Shown here: piece by piece, positions 13,959 to 21,552 of the stretch
Layout: each line of letters starts with the position of its first letter
Numbering within the stretch: position 1 is the stretch's first letter
Source of the DNA: Ruminococcus sp. UBA4275
GTDB taxonomy: Bacteria; Bacillota; Clostridia; Oscillospirales; Ruminococcaceae
Assembly: GCA_002395085.1 (NCBI GenBank)
Contig: DGVV01000117.1
Span: forward strand, 1-27,372
Direction: 5' to 3'
Length of the DNA stretch: 27,372 nucleotides
Notes under the pieces: generated by a model
The model's database searches: none
Seen by the model: the letters and a program-made list of their open reading frames with translations, nothing else
Told to the model about the DNA's origin: nothing
Translations under genes and position numbers: made by a program

Positions 13959-15206
13959 TTATTCATGCAGTTCAAACTGTGCTGCTGCCTTCTGCCGCTT
14001 CACATCCACCATGACATCGAGGACTGTGCCTTCAGCGGTATATTCCTCAGAAAAAACCTTGCCTTCTTCCCGCAGCAGACCCAGCAGCCTTCCCTCTGTA
14101 AATGGAATACAAAGGCGCATCCGCTTTGCTGTCTGCGGGAGATTCTGACAGATTGCGCGGAGCAGGGCATCTGTGCCGGTACCGTTTTTCGCGCTGATCC
14201 AGACCGTTGTGCTGTCCTGCTTCTGCGGAACGCTGACCAGATCGGCTTTGTTCAACACATGGATCTGCGGGATTTCTGCGCAGCCGAGATCTGTCAGAAG
14301 ATCCTGTGTGATCTGCATTCGTTCGCGGATGTCGGGTTCAGAGGCATCGAGAACGTGCAGGATGAGATCCGCCTGTGCCGTCTCCTCCAGCGTGGAACGG
14401 AATGCCTCCACCAGATGATGCGGCAGACGCCGGATCAGCCCGACCGTATCGGAAAGCAGAACGCTTCTGCCGTCGGGCAGTTCGAGGGCGCGCGCGGTGA
14501 CATCCAGTGTGGCAAACAGCTTATTCTCTGCCAGAACGCCGGCATCTGTCAGCATATTGAACAGCGTAGACTTGCCCGCATTCGTATAGCCGACAATTGC
14601 AACGGTGAGAATGCCGTCTTTTTTGCGGCGGCTGCCGATGAATTTGCGGTGTTTTTCCATTTCGCGCAGGGCATTTTCCAGTGTGGAAATGCGCGTTCGG
14701 ATGTGTCTGCGGTCGGTTTCGAGTTTTGTTTCACCCGGTCCGCGTGTACCGATGCCGCCGCCCAGTCTTGAGAGTGCCGTGCCTGCGCCCGTCAGACGGG
14801 TCAGGCGGTATTTATACTGCGCAAGCGAAACCTGAATTTTGCCTTCCGCAGTACGGGCGCGTCCGGCGAAAATATCAAGAATCAGCATTGTGCGGTCAAT
14901 GACTTTGCAGCCGGTGAGATCGGAGATATTGCGAAGCTGCATACCGGTCAGTTCGAGATCAAAAATGAGCATTTCGGCATCGAGTGCTTCTGCGAGGCCG
15001 GTGATTTCCTCCAGTTTGCCGCTGCCGATGCAGGTTGCGGATTCCGGCGATTTCCGCGCCTGAATGACGGATCGCAGTACCGTACAGCCTGCGGTCTCCG
15101 CGAGGGCTGCAAGTTCGGCAATGGACTGTTCGGCATCGTATTCGCCGGTATCGAGTCCGACCAGAATGACGCCGGCGGGTTCTTGTTTTTGTTCTGTATC
15201 GTGCAT
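13959..15206 (-). CDS. hflX: GTPase HflX
   Basis: A 415-residue ribosome-associated GTPase; HflX proteins bind and split stalled or hibernating 70S ribosomes, particularly under stress. The N-terminal HflX domain (residues about 10-190) includes CIGSGKLEEI and the glycine-rich loop RLGGGIGTRGPGETKLETDR. The G domain starts at about 200 with G1 GYTNAGKST (206-214), then TLDVTARALELPDGR, G3 LLSDTVGLI, and G4 LNKAD near residue 318. Length is normal. The start at 15206 has GGAGG 7 nt upstream and a promoter with two overlapping TATAAT boxes just beyond. Two small ORFs follow and may share the transcript. Confidence 0.97.
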   Translation of the reverse strand: MHDTEQKQEPAGVILVGLDTGEYDAEQSIAELAALAETAGCTVLRSVIQARKSPESATCIGSGKLEEITGLAEALDAEMLIFDLELTGMQLRNISDLTGCKVIDRTMLILDIFAGRARTAEGKIQVSLAQYKYRLTRLTGAGTALSRLGGGIGTRGPGETKLETDRRHIRTRISTLENALREMEKHRKFIGSRRKKDGILTVAIVGYTNAGKSTLFNMLTDAGVLAENKLFATLDVTARALELPDGRSVLLSDTVGLIRRLPHHLVEAFRSTLEETAQADLILHVLDASEPDIRERMQITQDLLTDLGCAEIPQIHVLNKADLVSVPQKQDSTTVWISAKNGTGTDALLRAICQNLPQTAKRMRLCIPFTEGRLLGLLREEGKVFSEEYTAEGTVLDVMVDVKRQKAAAQFELHE

Positions 15207-15234
15207 AAATGCCTCCGCATGATGATTTGCTATG

Positions 15235-15263
15235 ATTATACCATATTATACCGAAAAGTGCAA
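15235..15263 (-). promoter_or_regulatory. Proximal sigma-A promoter of hflX
   Basis: On the minus strand: TTGCAC, 17 nt, TATAAT with TGG before the -10. A second TATAAT lies inside the spacer, 13 nt upstream. The transcript would start about 20 nt before the hflX start codon. Confidence 0.78.
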
Positions 15264-15330
15264 TGGGAGAAGGAAAAACAATTTTGACCTTTCGCTTCCT
15301 GAGAATAAAAACGGAGCCGCGCACGGCGCG

Positions 15331-15359
15331 GTTATACCATATAACAGCAGAAAATTCAA
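15331..15359 (-). promoter_or_regulatory. Distal sigma-A-like promoter of hflX in the second repeat unit
   Basis: On the minus strand: TTGAAT, 17 nt, TATAAC with TGG before the -10. It occupies the same place in its repeat unit as the proximal promoter. Confidence 0.55.
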
Positions 15360-15568
15360 TGGGTGCGGGGAGAAAAAAAGGCACAGTTTCCCGCTTTGTA
15401 TGAAAACGGAGGGCGCTGCTGCCGCCTGATACGATAAAATTAAATATTAAAAAATGCAGCGGAAAGCAGAGGCTTCTTTCCGGTATTCTGAATACGCTGT
15501 GCAGTTTTGTACCGCGCATAAAATCACGACTTCTCCCATAAAAAAAACGACAACCCTTCCGTGAATTA

Positions 15569-15597
15569 TTGACTTTCCAAACTGTTTATGTTAGAAT
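15569..15597 (+). promoter_or_regulatory. Sigma-A promoter of the AraC-type regulator
   Basis: TTGACT, 17 nt, TAGAAT; five of six in each box. Transcription would start near 15604, so the leader hairpin forms at the extreme 5' end of the RNA. Confidence 0.75.
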
Positions 15598-15610
15598 GAA
15601 CGCAAGGAAA

Positions 15611-15661
15611 GCAAAGGGGCTGTTCCGCTGATAATATAGCGGAACAGCCCTGTCATTTTGC
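15611..15661 (+). ncRNA. 5' leader hairpin of the regulator, shared type with the amt leader
   Basis: The RNA begins GCAAAGGGGCTG. A 13-bp perfect stem (15617-15629 with 15638-15650) has an 8-nt loop, and outer GCAAA (15611-15615) can pair with TTTGC (15657-15661). The tail UGUCAUUUUGC is only weakly U-rich. The same AGCAAAGGGGCTG start and CAGCC...TTTTGC end occur in the amt leader. It lies 22 nt before the start codon, next to the GGAGG site. Confidence 0.7.
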
Positions 15662-15683
15662 AAAAAAAGAAAGGAGGCTTCGG

Positions 15684-16445
15684 ATGAAACTGCAAATATT
15701 GATTGCGGATTCCGGCGAACGCAGCACCAAAAATCTGAACAGTCTCTTTTCAATCCTGGAGGATACCGAATATACAGTGAAAATGCGCACGACTGACCTC
15801 AATGAGGCGGTCAGTCTTGTGCTGAGCCGCTGCTGCGATATTCTCATCTGCATGAACCGTGCGCCGGAATATATCGCCTCAAAGCTTTTGCGTCTGACAG
15901 GCGGTACGGAACGCAAAATGCCGGTCATTATCATCAGTGAACAGGACGATTCTCAGCGGATGCGCGAATGTTTTTTGCTCGGTGCAATCGACTTTCTTTC
16001 AGAGCCGGTTCCGCCGGATGATTTGCTGTCAGCACTTGCCAGAGCCGCCTCTATGATTCATGAACAGCTCATTGAATCGGAATACCGGGCGGCGGTGAAC
16101 CATGCGCTCGCGGAATTGCCGCTTACAGATGAATTGCAGCCGGTTCAGGAAAAACTGCGCGCTTTCCTGCTGAAAATGGAGCGCAAGACGGCAACCGTCG
16201 AGCTTGCCGCAGACCATTTCGGCTTTAACCGCGACTATTTCGGCAGATATTTCAAGACCCGCTTCGGTACGACTTTCGGGGATTTCTACAAGAGTTTCCA
16301 GATTGATTTTGCCAAACGGCTGCTTGCAACCGGACAGTTCAAAGTGCTGGAAGTCAGCCGGCTGCTTGGTTTTTCCACGCCGGATTACTTCACGCGCGTT
16401 TTCAAGAAGCACACCGGACATACCCCCTCCGGCTTCAGGAGATAG
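15684..16445 (+). CDS. AraC-family regulator with a degenerate receiver domain
   Basis: A 253-residue regulator. Residues 1-120 have the fold pattern of a response-regulator receiver, but the key residues are missing. In the strand CDILICMNRAP the position expected to carry the phosphorylated aspartate is Met57, and the usual K-P pair appears as S-E-P (FLSEPVPPDD). Residues about 150-253 form an AraC-type double helix-turn-helix ending VSRLLGFSTPDYFTRVFKKH, then TGHTPSGFRR. It therefore probably binds DNA without classical phosphorylation. The start has AAGGAGG upstream. It heads the nitrogen locus and is controlled by a leader hairpin like that of amt, which suggests a shared regulon. Its 3' end overlaps the opposite-strand receiver gene by 11 bp. 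Confidence 0.85.
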   Translation: MKLQILIADSGERSTKNLNSLFSILEDTEYTVKMRTTDLNEAVSLVLSRCCDILICMNRAPEYIASKLLRLTGGTERKMPVIIISEQDDSQRMRECFLLGAIDFLSEPVPPDDLLSALARAASMIHEQLIESEYRAAVNHALAELPLTDELQPVQEKLRAFLLKMERKTATVELAADHFGFNRDYFGRYFKTRFGTTFGDFYKSFQIDFAKRLLATGQFKVLEVSRLLGFSTPDYFTRVFKKHTGHTPSGFRR

Positions 16446-16773
16446 CAGCAGCTTCCTGAACGGCATCCAGCAGGGCAAAGGGCGCAACCGGCATCAGCAG
16501 CAGCTTGATTCCGGCGTAGCGTGCGCGGTCAAGGTACATCGCATAGCAATCGGGATTCAGCAGCAGAATGACGGCTGCATCGCAGGAAACCGCCGCCTGC
16601 ATGATGCACGGAATGTTCGATTTTGCGTAGATAATCAGGATTCCGTCATGCTGAATTCCGCGGCTTGCGGACAGATCAGAGACGGCAATATCGGTATATC
16701 CTGCCTGATACAGAATGTCGCGCAGCCGTTTTCCGAGCGCCGCGGATTCCGATAAAATGCGGATCTTTTTCAT
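16435..16773 (-). CDS. Stand-alone degenerate receiver-domain protein
   Basis: This 112-residue single-domain protein reads MKKIRILSESAALGKRLRDI and then LYQAGYTDIAVSD, with the hydrophobic strand DGILIIYAKSN and a late segment AGIKLLLMPVAPFALLDAVQ. The alternating strands and helices fit a receiver. The phospho-aspartate position is Ile48, the acidic pair after the first strand is absent, and the conserved lysine is methionine (LLMPV). No output domain follows. It resembles receivers of ANTAR-type nitrogen regulators that have lost the ANTAR tail, but that is a guess. The start at 16773 has GGGGAGA upstream; an earlier ATG overlaps that site. It has its own promoter and runs tail-to-tail into the AraC-type gene. 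Confidence 0.75.
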   Translation of the reverse strand: MKKIRILSESAALGKRLRDILYQAGYTDIAVSDLSASRGIQHDGILIIYAKSNIPCIMQAAVSCDAAVILLLNPDCYAMYLDRARYAGIKLLLMPVAPFALLDAVQEAAAIS

Positions 16774-16811
16774 CTGAGATTCTCCCCTCATTTTTGCATT
16801 TTTCGTTTCCC

Positions 16812-16840
16812 ATTATACGGAAATTCGATCTGCCTCACAA
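16812..16840 (-). promoter_or_regulatory. Sigma-A promoter of the stand-alone receiver gene
   Basis: On the minus strand: TTGTGA, 17 nt, TATAAT. The -10 is perfect and the -35 matches four of six. It lies back-to-back with the gdhA promoter. Confidence 0.7.
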
Positions 16841-16904
16841 GAGGATTGCAGAGGGTTCGCGGATAAATGCGGGCTGATGTCGGATATTTGCAGGGAAATG
16901 TTCG

Positions 16905-16934
16905 TTGACTTTTCCGCAGAAAATCCGGTATGAT
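16905..16934 (+). promoter_or_regulatory. Sigma-A promoter of gdhA
   Basis: TTGACT, 18 nt, TATGAT; five of six in each box. The gdhA leader of about 50 nt lacks the hairpin element seen before the regulator and amt. Confidence 0.75.
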
Positions 16935-16990
16935 TATTCTTGTCAGTTTATCGGCTATTGCCGGTGAAATAATAAACAGGAGGAAGTTTT

Positions 16991-18325
16991 ATGTCTTATA
17001 TTGATGAGATCATCCAGCAGGTGATCGAGAAAAATCCGGATGAACCGGAGTTCCATCAGGCAGTACGTGAGGTGCTGGATTCCATCCGCGTGATCGTGGA
17101 TGCAAATGAGGAGAAGTTCCGCCGCGATGCACTTCTGGAGCGTCTGGTCAATCCGGAGCGTCAGATCAAATTCCGTGTGCCGTGGATCGACGATCAGGGC
17201 AATGCCCATGTCAATACCGGCTACCGTGTACAGTTCAATTCTGCAATCGGCCCGTACAAGGGCGGTCTCAGACTGCATCCGTCTGTGAATATCGGCATTA
17301 TCAAGTTCCTCGGCTTTGAGCAGATTTTCAAGAATTCCCTGACCGGTCTGCCGATCGGCGGCGGCAAGGGCGGTTCTGATTTTGACCCGAAGGGCAAATC
17401 TGACCGTGAGATTATGAGCTTCTGCCAGAGCTTCATGTCGGAGCTGTGCAAGTATATCGGCGCAGATACGGACGTTCCAGCTGGTGACATCGGTACGGGC
17501 GCACGCGAGATCGGCTATATGTTCGGTCAGTACAAGAAGCTGCGCGGCCTGTTTGAGGGCGTTCTCACCGGCAAGGGTATCAGCTACGGCGGTTCGCTTG
17601 CAAGAACCGAGGCAACCGGTTACGGTCTGCTGTATATCACGGATGCACTGCTCCGCGATCACGGCATGGATATGAAGGGCAAGACCGTCGCTGTTTCCGG
17701 CGCAGGCAATGTTGCCATCTACGCAATCGAGAAGGCACAGCAGCTTGGTGCAAAGGTTGTGACCTGTTCTGATTCGACCGGCTGGATTTATGATCCGGAC
17801 GGCATTGACGTTGCGCTGCTCAAGGAGATCAAGGAAGTACGCCGTGAGCGTCTCACCGCTTACAAGAATGCACGTCTGACCTCGGAATATCACGAGGGAC
17901 GCGGCGTGTGGCAGATCAAGTGCGACATCGCACTGCCCTGCGCAACGCAGAATGAGCTGACGCTGGAAGATGCAAAGCAGCTCAAGGAAAATGGCTGCAT
18001 CGCGGTCTGCGAGGGCGCAAATATGCCGACCACCGAGGACGCAACCAAGTTCCTCCAGGAGAACGGCATCCTGTTTATTCCGGGCAAGGCTTCCAACTGC
18101 GGCGGCGTCGCGACCTCTGCACTGGAGATGTCCCAGAACAGCGAGCGTCTGAGCTGGAGCTTTGAGGAAGTTGATTCCAAGCTGAAGGGCATCATGGAGA
18201 ATGTGTATGCCAATATCAGCGCAGCAGCGAAGAAATACGGCATGGAGGGCAACTATGTTGCCGGCGCGAATATCGCGGGCTTTGAAAAGGTTCTGGATGC
18301 AATGAACGCACAGGGCATCGTGTAA
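16991..18325 (+). CDS. gdhA: NADP-type glutamate dehydrogenase
   Basis: This 444-residue cytoplasmic enzyme, normally a hexamer, joins ammonium to 2-oxoglutarate with NADPH to make glutamate. The family signature LPIGGGKGGSDFDP holds the catalytic lysine K126. Earlier are FRVPWIDDQG and GPYKGGLRLHPSVN, and later DVPAGDIGTGAREIGYMFGQ. The nucleotide-binding loop is SGAGNVA (236-242), and the following strand ends TCSDSTG, which suits NADP(H) better than NAD(H). The length equals that of typical bacterial biosynthetic GDH. AGGAGGA precedes the start. A 7-bp hairpin (TAAGCGG with CCGCTTA) covers the stop codon and leads to the 48-residue ORF. Transhydrogenase genes follow, which can supply NADPH for this reaction. 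Confidence 0.98.
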   Translation: MSYIDEIIQQVIEKNPDEPEFHQAVREVLDSIRVIVDANEEKFRRDALLERLVNPERQIKFRVPWIDDQGNAHVNTGYRVQFNSAIGPYKGGLRLHPSVNIGIIKFLGFEQIFKNSLTGLPIGGGKGGSDFDPKGKSDREIMSFCQSFMSELCKYIGADTDVPAGDIGTGAREIGYMFGQYKKLRGLFEGVLTGKGISYGGSLARTEATGYGLLYITDALLRDHGMDMKGKTVAVSGAGNVAIYAIEKAQQLGAKVVTCSDSTGWIYDPDGIDVALLKEIKEVRRERLTAYKNARLTSEYHEGRGVWQIKCDIALPCATQNELTLEDAKQLKENGCIAVCEGANMPTTEDATKFLQENGILFIPGKASNCGGVATSALEMSQNSERLSWSFEEVDSKLKGIMENVYANISAAAKKYGMEGNYVAGANIAGFEKVLDAMNAQGIV

Positions 18326-18375
18326 GCGGAAAGCGCACCCGCTTACCGGTTCCCCCTGTACACAGGAGAATTGCT

Positions 18376-18522
18376 ATGGATAGACTGGATATGACCGGAA
18401 TCCCGTTCACCGGATTCCCGATGAAACAGCCGGAAATGCAGATTGAAACGCCGGCAGCAAATCCCTTTCAGCCTGTCGCGGAGGAATCGGATTACTCCCG
18501 CGATACGCAGACATGGGATTAA
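18376..18522 (+). CDS. Small hypothetical protein (48 residues) between gdhA and pntAA
   Basis: I do not recognise this protein. It reads MDRLDMTGIPFTGFPMKQPE, then MQIETPAANPFQPVAEES, then DYSRDTQTWD. It is acidic, rich in proline and glycine-phenylalanine turns (PFTGFP, NPFQP), and has no cysteine or membrane segment. AGGAGA lies 7 nt before the ATG. It starts 50 nt past the gdhA stop and ends just before a hairpin, so it is probably on the gdhA transcript. Composition suggests a disordered peptide that might bind a partner such as GdhA, but nothing in the sequence proves this. A chance ORF is the alternative; the ribosome site and placement argue against it. Confidence 0.6.
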   Translation: MDRLDMTGIPFTGFPMKQPEMQIETPAANPFQPVAEESDYSRDTQTWD

Positions 18523-18535
18523 CTAATACAATAAG

Positions 18536-18567
18536 GATACGCCCTTTCAAAGAGGAGAGGGCGTATC
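18536..18567 (+). terminator. Hairpin between the 48-residue ORF and pntAA
   Basis: A 10-bp stem (GATACGCCCT with AGGGCGTATC) with a 12-nt loop is followed by UCUUGCUGUUUAUG, only moderately U-rich. No good promoter is visible between it and pntAA 43 nt on, so it may be a partial terminator that tunes read-through from gdhA into pnt. Confidence 0.55.
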
Positions 18568-18609
18568 TCTTGCTGTTTATGAAAGCTTTATTTTTGAGAG
18601 GAGAATGAG

Positions 18610-19734
18610 ATGAAATCAATTCTGGTCTGTCGGGAAACTGACCCGCGCGAAACAAGAGTCGCGCTGATCCCCGACGATGTAAAGAAGCTGATCGGCTTGG
18701 GCTTTTCGTGCAAGGTTGTGCGCGGAGCAGGTGTAAAAAGCGGTTTTTCGGATGCCGCTTACGAAAAAGCCGGTGCAGTCATGATCGGCAGCGAGCAGGA
18801 GGGCTATGACAGCGAGATTGTCCTGCGCATCCTGAAGCCGCAGAGTGCGGCGGGGCTGAAGCCGGATACGCTCCACCTGAGCTACCTCGACCCCTTTAAT
18901 GAGAAGGAGCTGCTGCGCGATTTCGCAAAAAGCGGTGTGCAGGCGGTCTCGCTGGAAATGATCCCGCGCACCACACTTGCACAGAAAATGGATGTGCAGT
19001 CTTCACAGACCTCGCTTGCGGGTTATGTGGCGGTGGTCAATGCGGCAGCGCGTCTGCCGAAGATCCTGCCGATGATGGTCACGCCGTCCGGCACGATCAA
19101 TCCGGCGCGCGTATTTATCATCGGTGTCGGCGTGGCAGGCTTGCAGGCAATCGCGACCGCAAAGCGTCTCGGTGCGCGTGTGGATGCGTTTGATACGCGC
19201 CCTGTTGTGGAGGAGCAGGTCAAGTCGCTCGGCGCAAGCTTTGTGAAGATTGACCTCGGTGAAATGGGTCAGACCGATCAGGGCTATGCGAAGGAGCTGA
19301 CGCCGGAACAGATCAAAAAGCAGCAGGAGGCGCAGGCGAAGGTCTGTGAGCGCTCGAATATCGTCATCACGACGGCAAAGGTCTTTGGCAGAAAAGCGCC
19401 GCGTCTCATCGGTAAAGATGTGATTGCACGGATGCAGCCCGGTTCAATCATCGTGGATATGGCTGTTTCGACCGGCGGCAATGTCGAAGGCTCGAAGCTC
19501 TTTGAGGAGGTCGTGACGGAGAACGGCGTTATTATCATGTCGGGCGATTATCTGGAGCGTCAGGTTCCCTTTGATGCCTCGAAAATGCTTTCGGGCAATT
19601 TTACGGCATTCCTCACGCACTTCTATGACAAGGAAGCCAAAGAATTCAAGGTCAATATGCAGGATGAGATCATGCGCGGCTGTCTGCTGACGCAGGGCGG
19701 CAAGATCATTCACGAACGGTTCAAGGAGGCATAA
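18610..19734 (+). CDS. pntAA: Proton-translocating NAD(P) transhydrogenase, alpha-1 subunit (domain I)
   Basis: This 374-residue soluble NAD(H)-binding part of transhydrogenase passes hydride between NADH and NADP+ coupled to proton flow. It begins MKSILVCRETDPRETRVALI, typical of the alanine dehydrogenase/PNT N-terminal domain. The NAD-binding loop is IIGVGVAGLQAI (171-182), followed by VDAFDTRPVVEEQVKSLGA. Later are VITTAKVFGRKAPRLI and MQPGSIIVDMAVSTGGNVE. GAGGAG precedes the start. The stop is 1 nt before the next start. The split into three genes (alpha-1, alpha-2, beta) is common in bacteria other than enterics. Its position after gdhA points to NADPH supply for ammonium assimilation. 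Confidence 0.97.
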   Translation: MKSILVCRETDPRETRVALIPDDVKKLIGLGFSCKVVRGAGVKSGFSDAAYEKAGAVMIGSEQEGYDSEIVLRILKPQSAAGLKPDTLHLSYLDPFNEKELLRDFAKSGVQAVSLEMIPRTTLAQKMDVQSSQTSLAGYVAVVNAAARLPKILPMMVTPSGTINPARVFIIGVGVAGLQAIATAKRLGARVDAFDTRPVVEEQVKSLGASFVKIDLGEMGQTDQGYAKELTPEQIKKQQEAQAKVCERSNIVITTAKVFGRKAPRLIGKDVIARMQPGSIIVDMAVSTGGNVEGSKLFEEVVTENGVIIMSGDYLERQVPFDASKMLSGNFTAFLTHFYDKEAKEFKVNMQDEIMRGCLLTQGGKIIHERFKEA

Positions 19735-19735
19735 A

Positions 19736-20041
19736 ATGGGCGAAATCATGCTGCTTATTTTCGTATTTGTCATTGCGGGTTTTCTGGGCGTGGAGCTGAT
19801 TTCCAAAGTCCCCTCGCAGCTTCATACACCGCTGATGTCCGGCACAAACGCCATTTCCGGTATTACGGTTGTCGGTGCGATGTCCGCGACTGCCGTTGCG
19901 GTGCTTGCACCCAGCAGCACCATCGGCATGGTGTTCGGCATCATCGCAATCGTGCTTGCCGCAATCAATGTGGTCGGCGGTTATCTGGTCACAGACAGAA
20001 TGCTCGGTATGTTCAAGAAGAAGGGGGATAAGAAGAAGTGA
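19736..20041 (+). CDS. pntAB: Transhydrogenase alpha-2 subunit (membrane part of domain II)
   Basis: A 101-residue membrane subunit with three hydrophobic helices (residues about 4-22, 36-58 and 62-86) and a lysine-rich tail. The segment VPSQLHTPLMSGTNAISGIT is the conserved PntA membrane signature. GGAGG sits 7 nt before the ATG, and one base separates it from the pntAA stop. The 3' end overlaps the pntB start by 4 nt, which suggests tight coupling of subunit synthesis. Confidence 0.96.
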   Translation: MGEIMLLIFVFVIAGFLGVELISKVPSQLHTPLMSGTNAISGITVVGAMSATAVAVLAPSSTIGMVFGIIAIVLAAINVVGGYLVTDRMLGMFKKKGDKKK

Positions 20042-21447
20042 GAGACGTTATCATTACTGTTTTGTATATGGTTTCTGCGGTTCTCTTTATCCGCGGCATC
20101 AAGCTGCTTGGCAAGGCGGATACCGCGCGAAAGGGCAACGGACTCTCGGCAGTCGGTATGCTGATTGCCGTTGTGACGGTGCTGTTCGAGAAACAGGTTA
20201 TGGATGCCGGTCTGACAAGTTACCTGATGATTGCTGCCGCTGTGATTGTCGGCTCGATCATCGGCGCAGTCTGGGCGAAAAAGGTCGAGATGACCGGTAT
20301 GCCGCAGCTTGTTGCACTGTTCAATGGCTTCGGCGGTCTGTCCTCGCTGCTGGTCGCGCTGGCACAGTATGCAAATTCCCGTACTGTCGGTGCAGACGCA
20401 GAACCGTTTGAGGGCATCACGCTGGGTCTGACCGTTGCAATCGGTGCGATTGCCTTTACGGGTTCTGTGGTCGCATGGGGCAAACTCAGCGGAAAGATGT
20501 TCAAGAAGTCCGTGACAATCCCCGCGAAGAATGCAGTCAATGCCGTCCTCGCGATTGCTGGTCTCATTGGCGTATGTCTGTACGCATTCAGCGGCAGCAA
20601 TGTGCAGCTCGGCTTCATCGGCATGGTGCTGGTGACGGCTGCCTATCTGATTCTCGGCTTCACGATGGTTGTCACGATCGGCGGCGGCGATATGCCGGTC
20701 ATTATCTCGCTGCTGAACGCATTTTCGGGTCTGGCAGCGGCATTTGCCGGCCTCGCGATTACGAATTCCGTGCTGGTTGTGTCGGGCTGTCTGGTCGGCA
20801 CATCGGGTCTGATTCTGACGCTCATCATGTGCAAGGCGATGAACCGGACACTGTATTCGCTGCTGTTCGGCAGTTTCGGTGCATCGAAATCGAAATCTGC
20901 GGCAGGCAGCGGCAAAGAGCCGAAATCCATGTCTGTGGAAGACGCCTATCTCATTCTGGAGGCGGCATCGTCTGTCGTGTTCATTCCGGGTTACGGCATG
21001 GCAGTTGCGCAGGCGCAGCACAGCGTCAAGGAACTTGCAGATAAGCTGGAAGAAAACGGCGCAGAGGTCAGCTTTGCGATTCATCCGGTTGCAGGCCGTA
21101 TGCCCGGTCACATGAATGTGCTGCTTGCCGAGGCAAATGTCCCTTATGAGCAGCTCAAGACTGCGGATGAGATGAATCCGCAGATGCCGAATACCGATGT
21201 TGCAATCGTCATTGGCGCAAATGACGTTGTGAACCCTTCTGCACAAAACGACGAATCTTCGCCGCTTTACGGTATGCCGATCATCAATGCCTACGAGGCG
21301 CGGACGGTCTTTGTGCTGAAGCGCGGAAAAGGTGCGGGCTTCTCCGGCGTTGAGAATCCGCTGTTCACGAATGACAACACCGTCATGATTTACGGCGATG
21401 CCAAGCAGACGGTCTCGCAGCTTGTCAGTGAATTTGAGGATAGCTGA
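20038..21447 (+). CDS. pntB: Transhydrogenase beta subunit (domains II and III)
   Basis: A 469-residue beta subunit. Residues 1-280 hold about eight or nine membrane helices, including LVALFNGFGGLSSLLVALAQ, which is conserved in PntB. Domain III (about 300-469) binds NADP(H): GYGMAVAQAQHSVKEL at about 318, IHPVAGRMPGHMNVLLAEA, then IVIGANDVVNPSAQ and YEARTVFVLKRGKGAGFSGV. All expected motifs are present and the length is normal. The start is GTG at 20038, overlapping the pntAB stop; the GGGGGA site lies 12 nt upstream. No terminator is visible after the stop; amt has its own promoter 64 nt further on. Confidence 0.96.
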   Translation: MRDVIITVLYMVSAVLFIRGIKLLGKADTARKGNGLSAVGMLIAVVTVLFEKQVMDAGLTSYLMIAAAVIVGSIIGAVWAKKVEMTGMPQLVALFNGFGGLSSLLVALAQYANSRTVGADAEPFEGITLGLTVAIGAIAFTGSVVAWGKLSGKMFKKSVTIPAKNAVNAVLAIAGLIGVCLYAFSGSNVQLGFIGMVLVTAAYLILGFTMVVTIGGGDMPVIISLLNAFSGLAAAFAGLAITNSVLVVSGCLVGTSGLILTLIMCKAMNRTLYSLLFGSFGASKSKSAAGSGKEPKSMSVEDAYLILEAASSVVFIPGYGMAVAQAQHSVKELADKLEENGAEVSFAIHPVAGRMPGHMNVLLAEANVPYEQLKTADEMNPQMPNTDVAIVIGANDVVNPSAQNDESSPLYGMPIINAYEARTVFVLKRGKGAGFSGVENPLFTNDNTVMIYGDAKQTVSQLVSEFEDS

Positions 21448-21511
21448 TCGACAAAATATCCGAATAAAATGCGCAAAAATTTATAATGGATGCCGAAATC
21501 AAAAATTACAC

Positions 21512-21540
21512 TTGACAAATCTTTCACAATGTGCTATACT
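21512..21540 (+). promoter_or_regulatory. Sigma-A promoter of amt
   Basis: TTGACA, 17 nt, TATACT; perfect -35 and five of six at -10. Transcription would start near 21547, giving a leader of about 155 nt. Confidence 0.85.
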
Positions 21541-21552
21541 AGCATCAGAACA

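Larger units (their letters stand above)
15235..15430 (-). repeat. Degenerate tandem repeat carrying two promoters
   Basis: Two units of about 95 nt (15235-15328 and 15331-15430) share, on the plus strand, TTATACCATAT, then GAAAA.T.CAATGGG about 10 nt later, then a G/A-rich stretch and AAAACGGAG near the far end. The middle parts have diverged. A 6-bp GC-rich hairpin (CCGCGC with GCGCGG) lies between the units. Each unit places a -35/-10 pair at the same spot. Confidence 0.6.
15207..15683. other. Intergenic region between hflX and the AraC-type regulator
   Basis: This 477-nt divergent spacer holds the hflX promoters and tandem repeat on its left, an A/T-rich middle, a minus-strand hairpin at 15460-15482 (CGGAAAG with CTTTCCG) followed by six U residues with no gene in front of it, and the plus-strand promoter and leader hairpin of the regulator on its right. 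I see no convincing coding sequence in it. Confidence 0.6.

Noticed and set aside
15235..15430. Possible CRISPR array
   Set aside because: Only two degenerate units of unequal sequence, no fixed spacer length and no cas gene.
19981..21246. A 421-codon minus-strand open frame
   Set aside because: Antisense to pntB. Histidine/arginine/cysteine-rich with no domain pattern.
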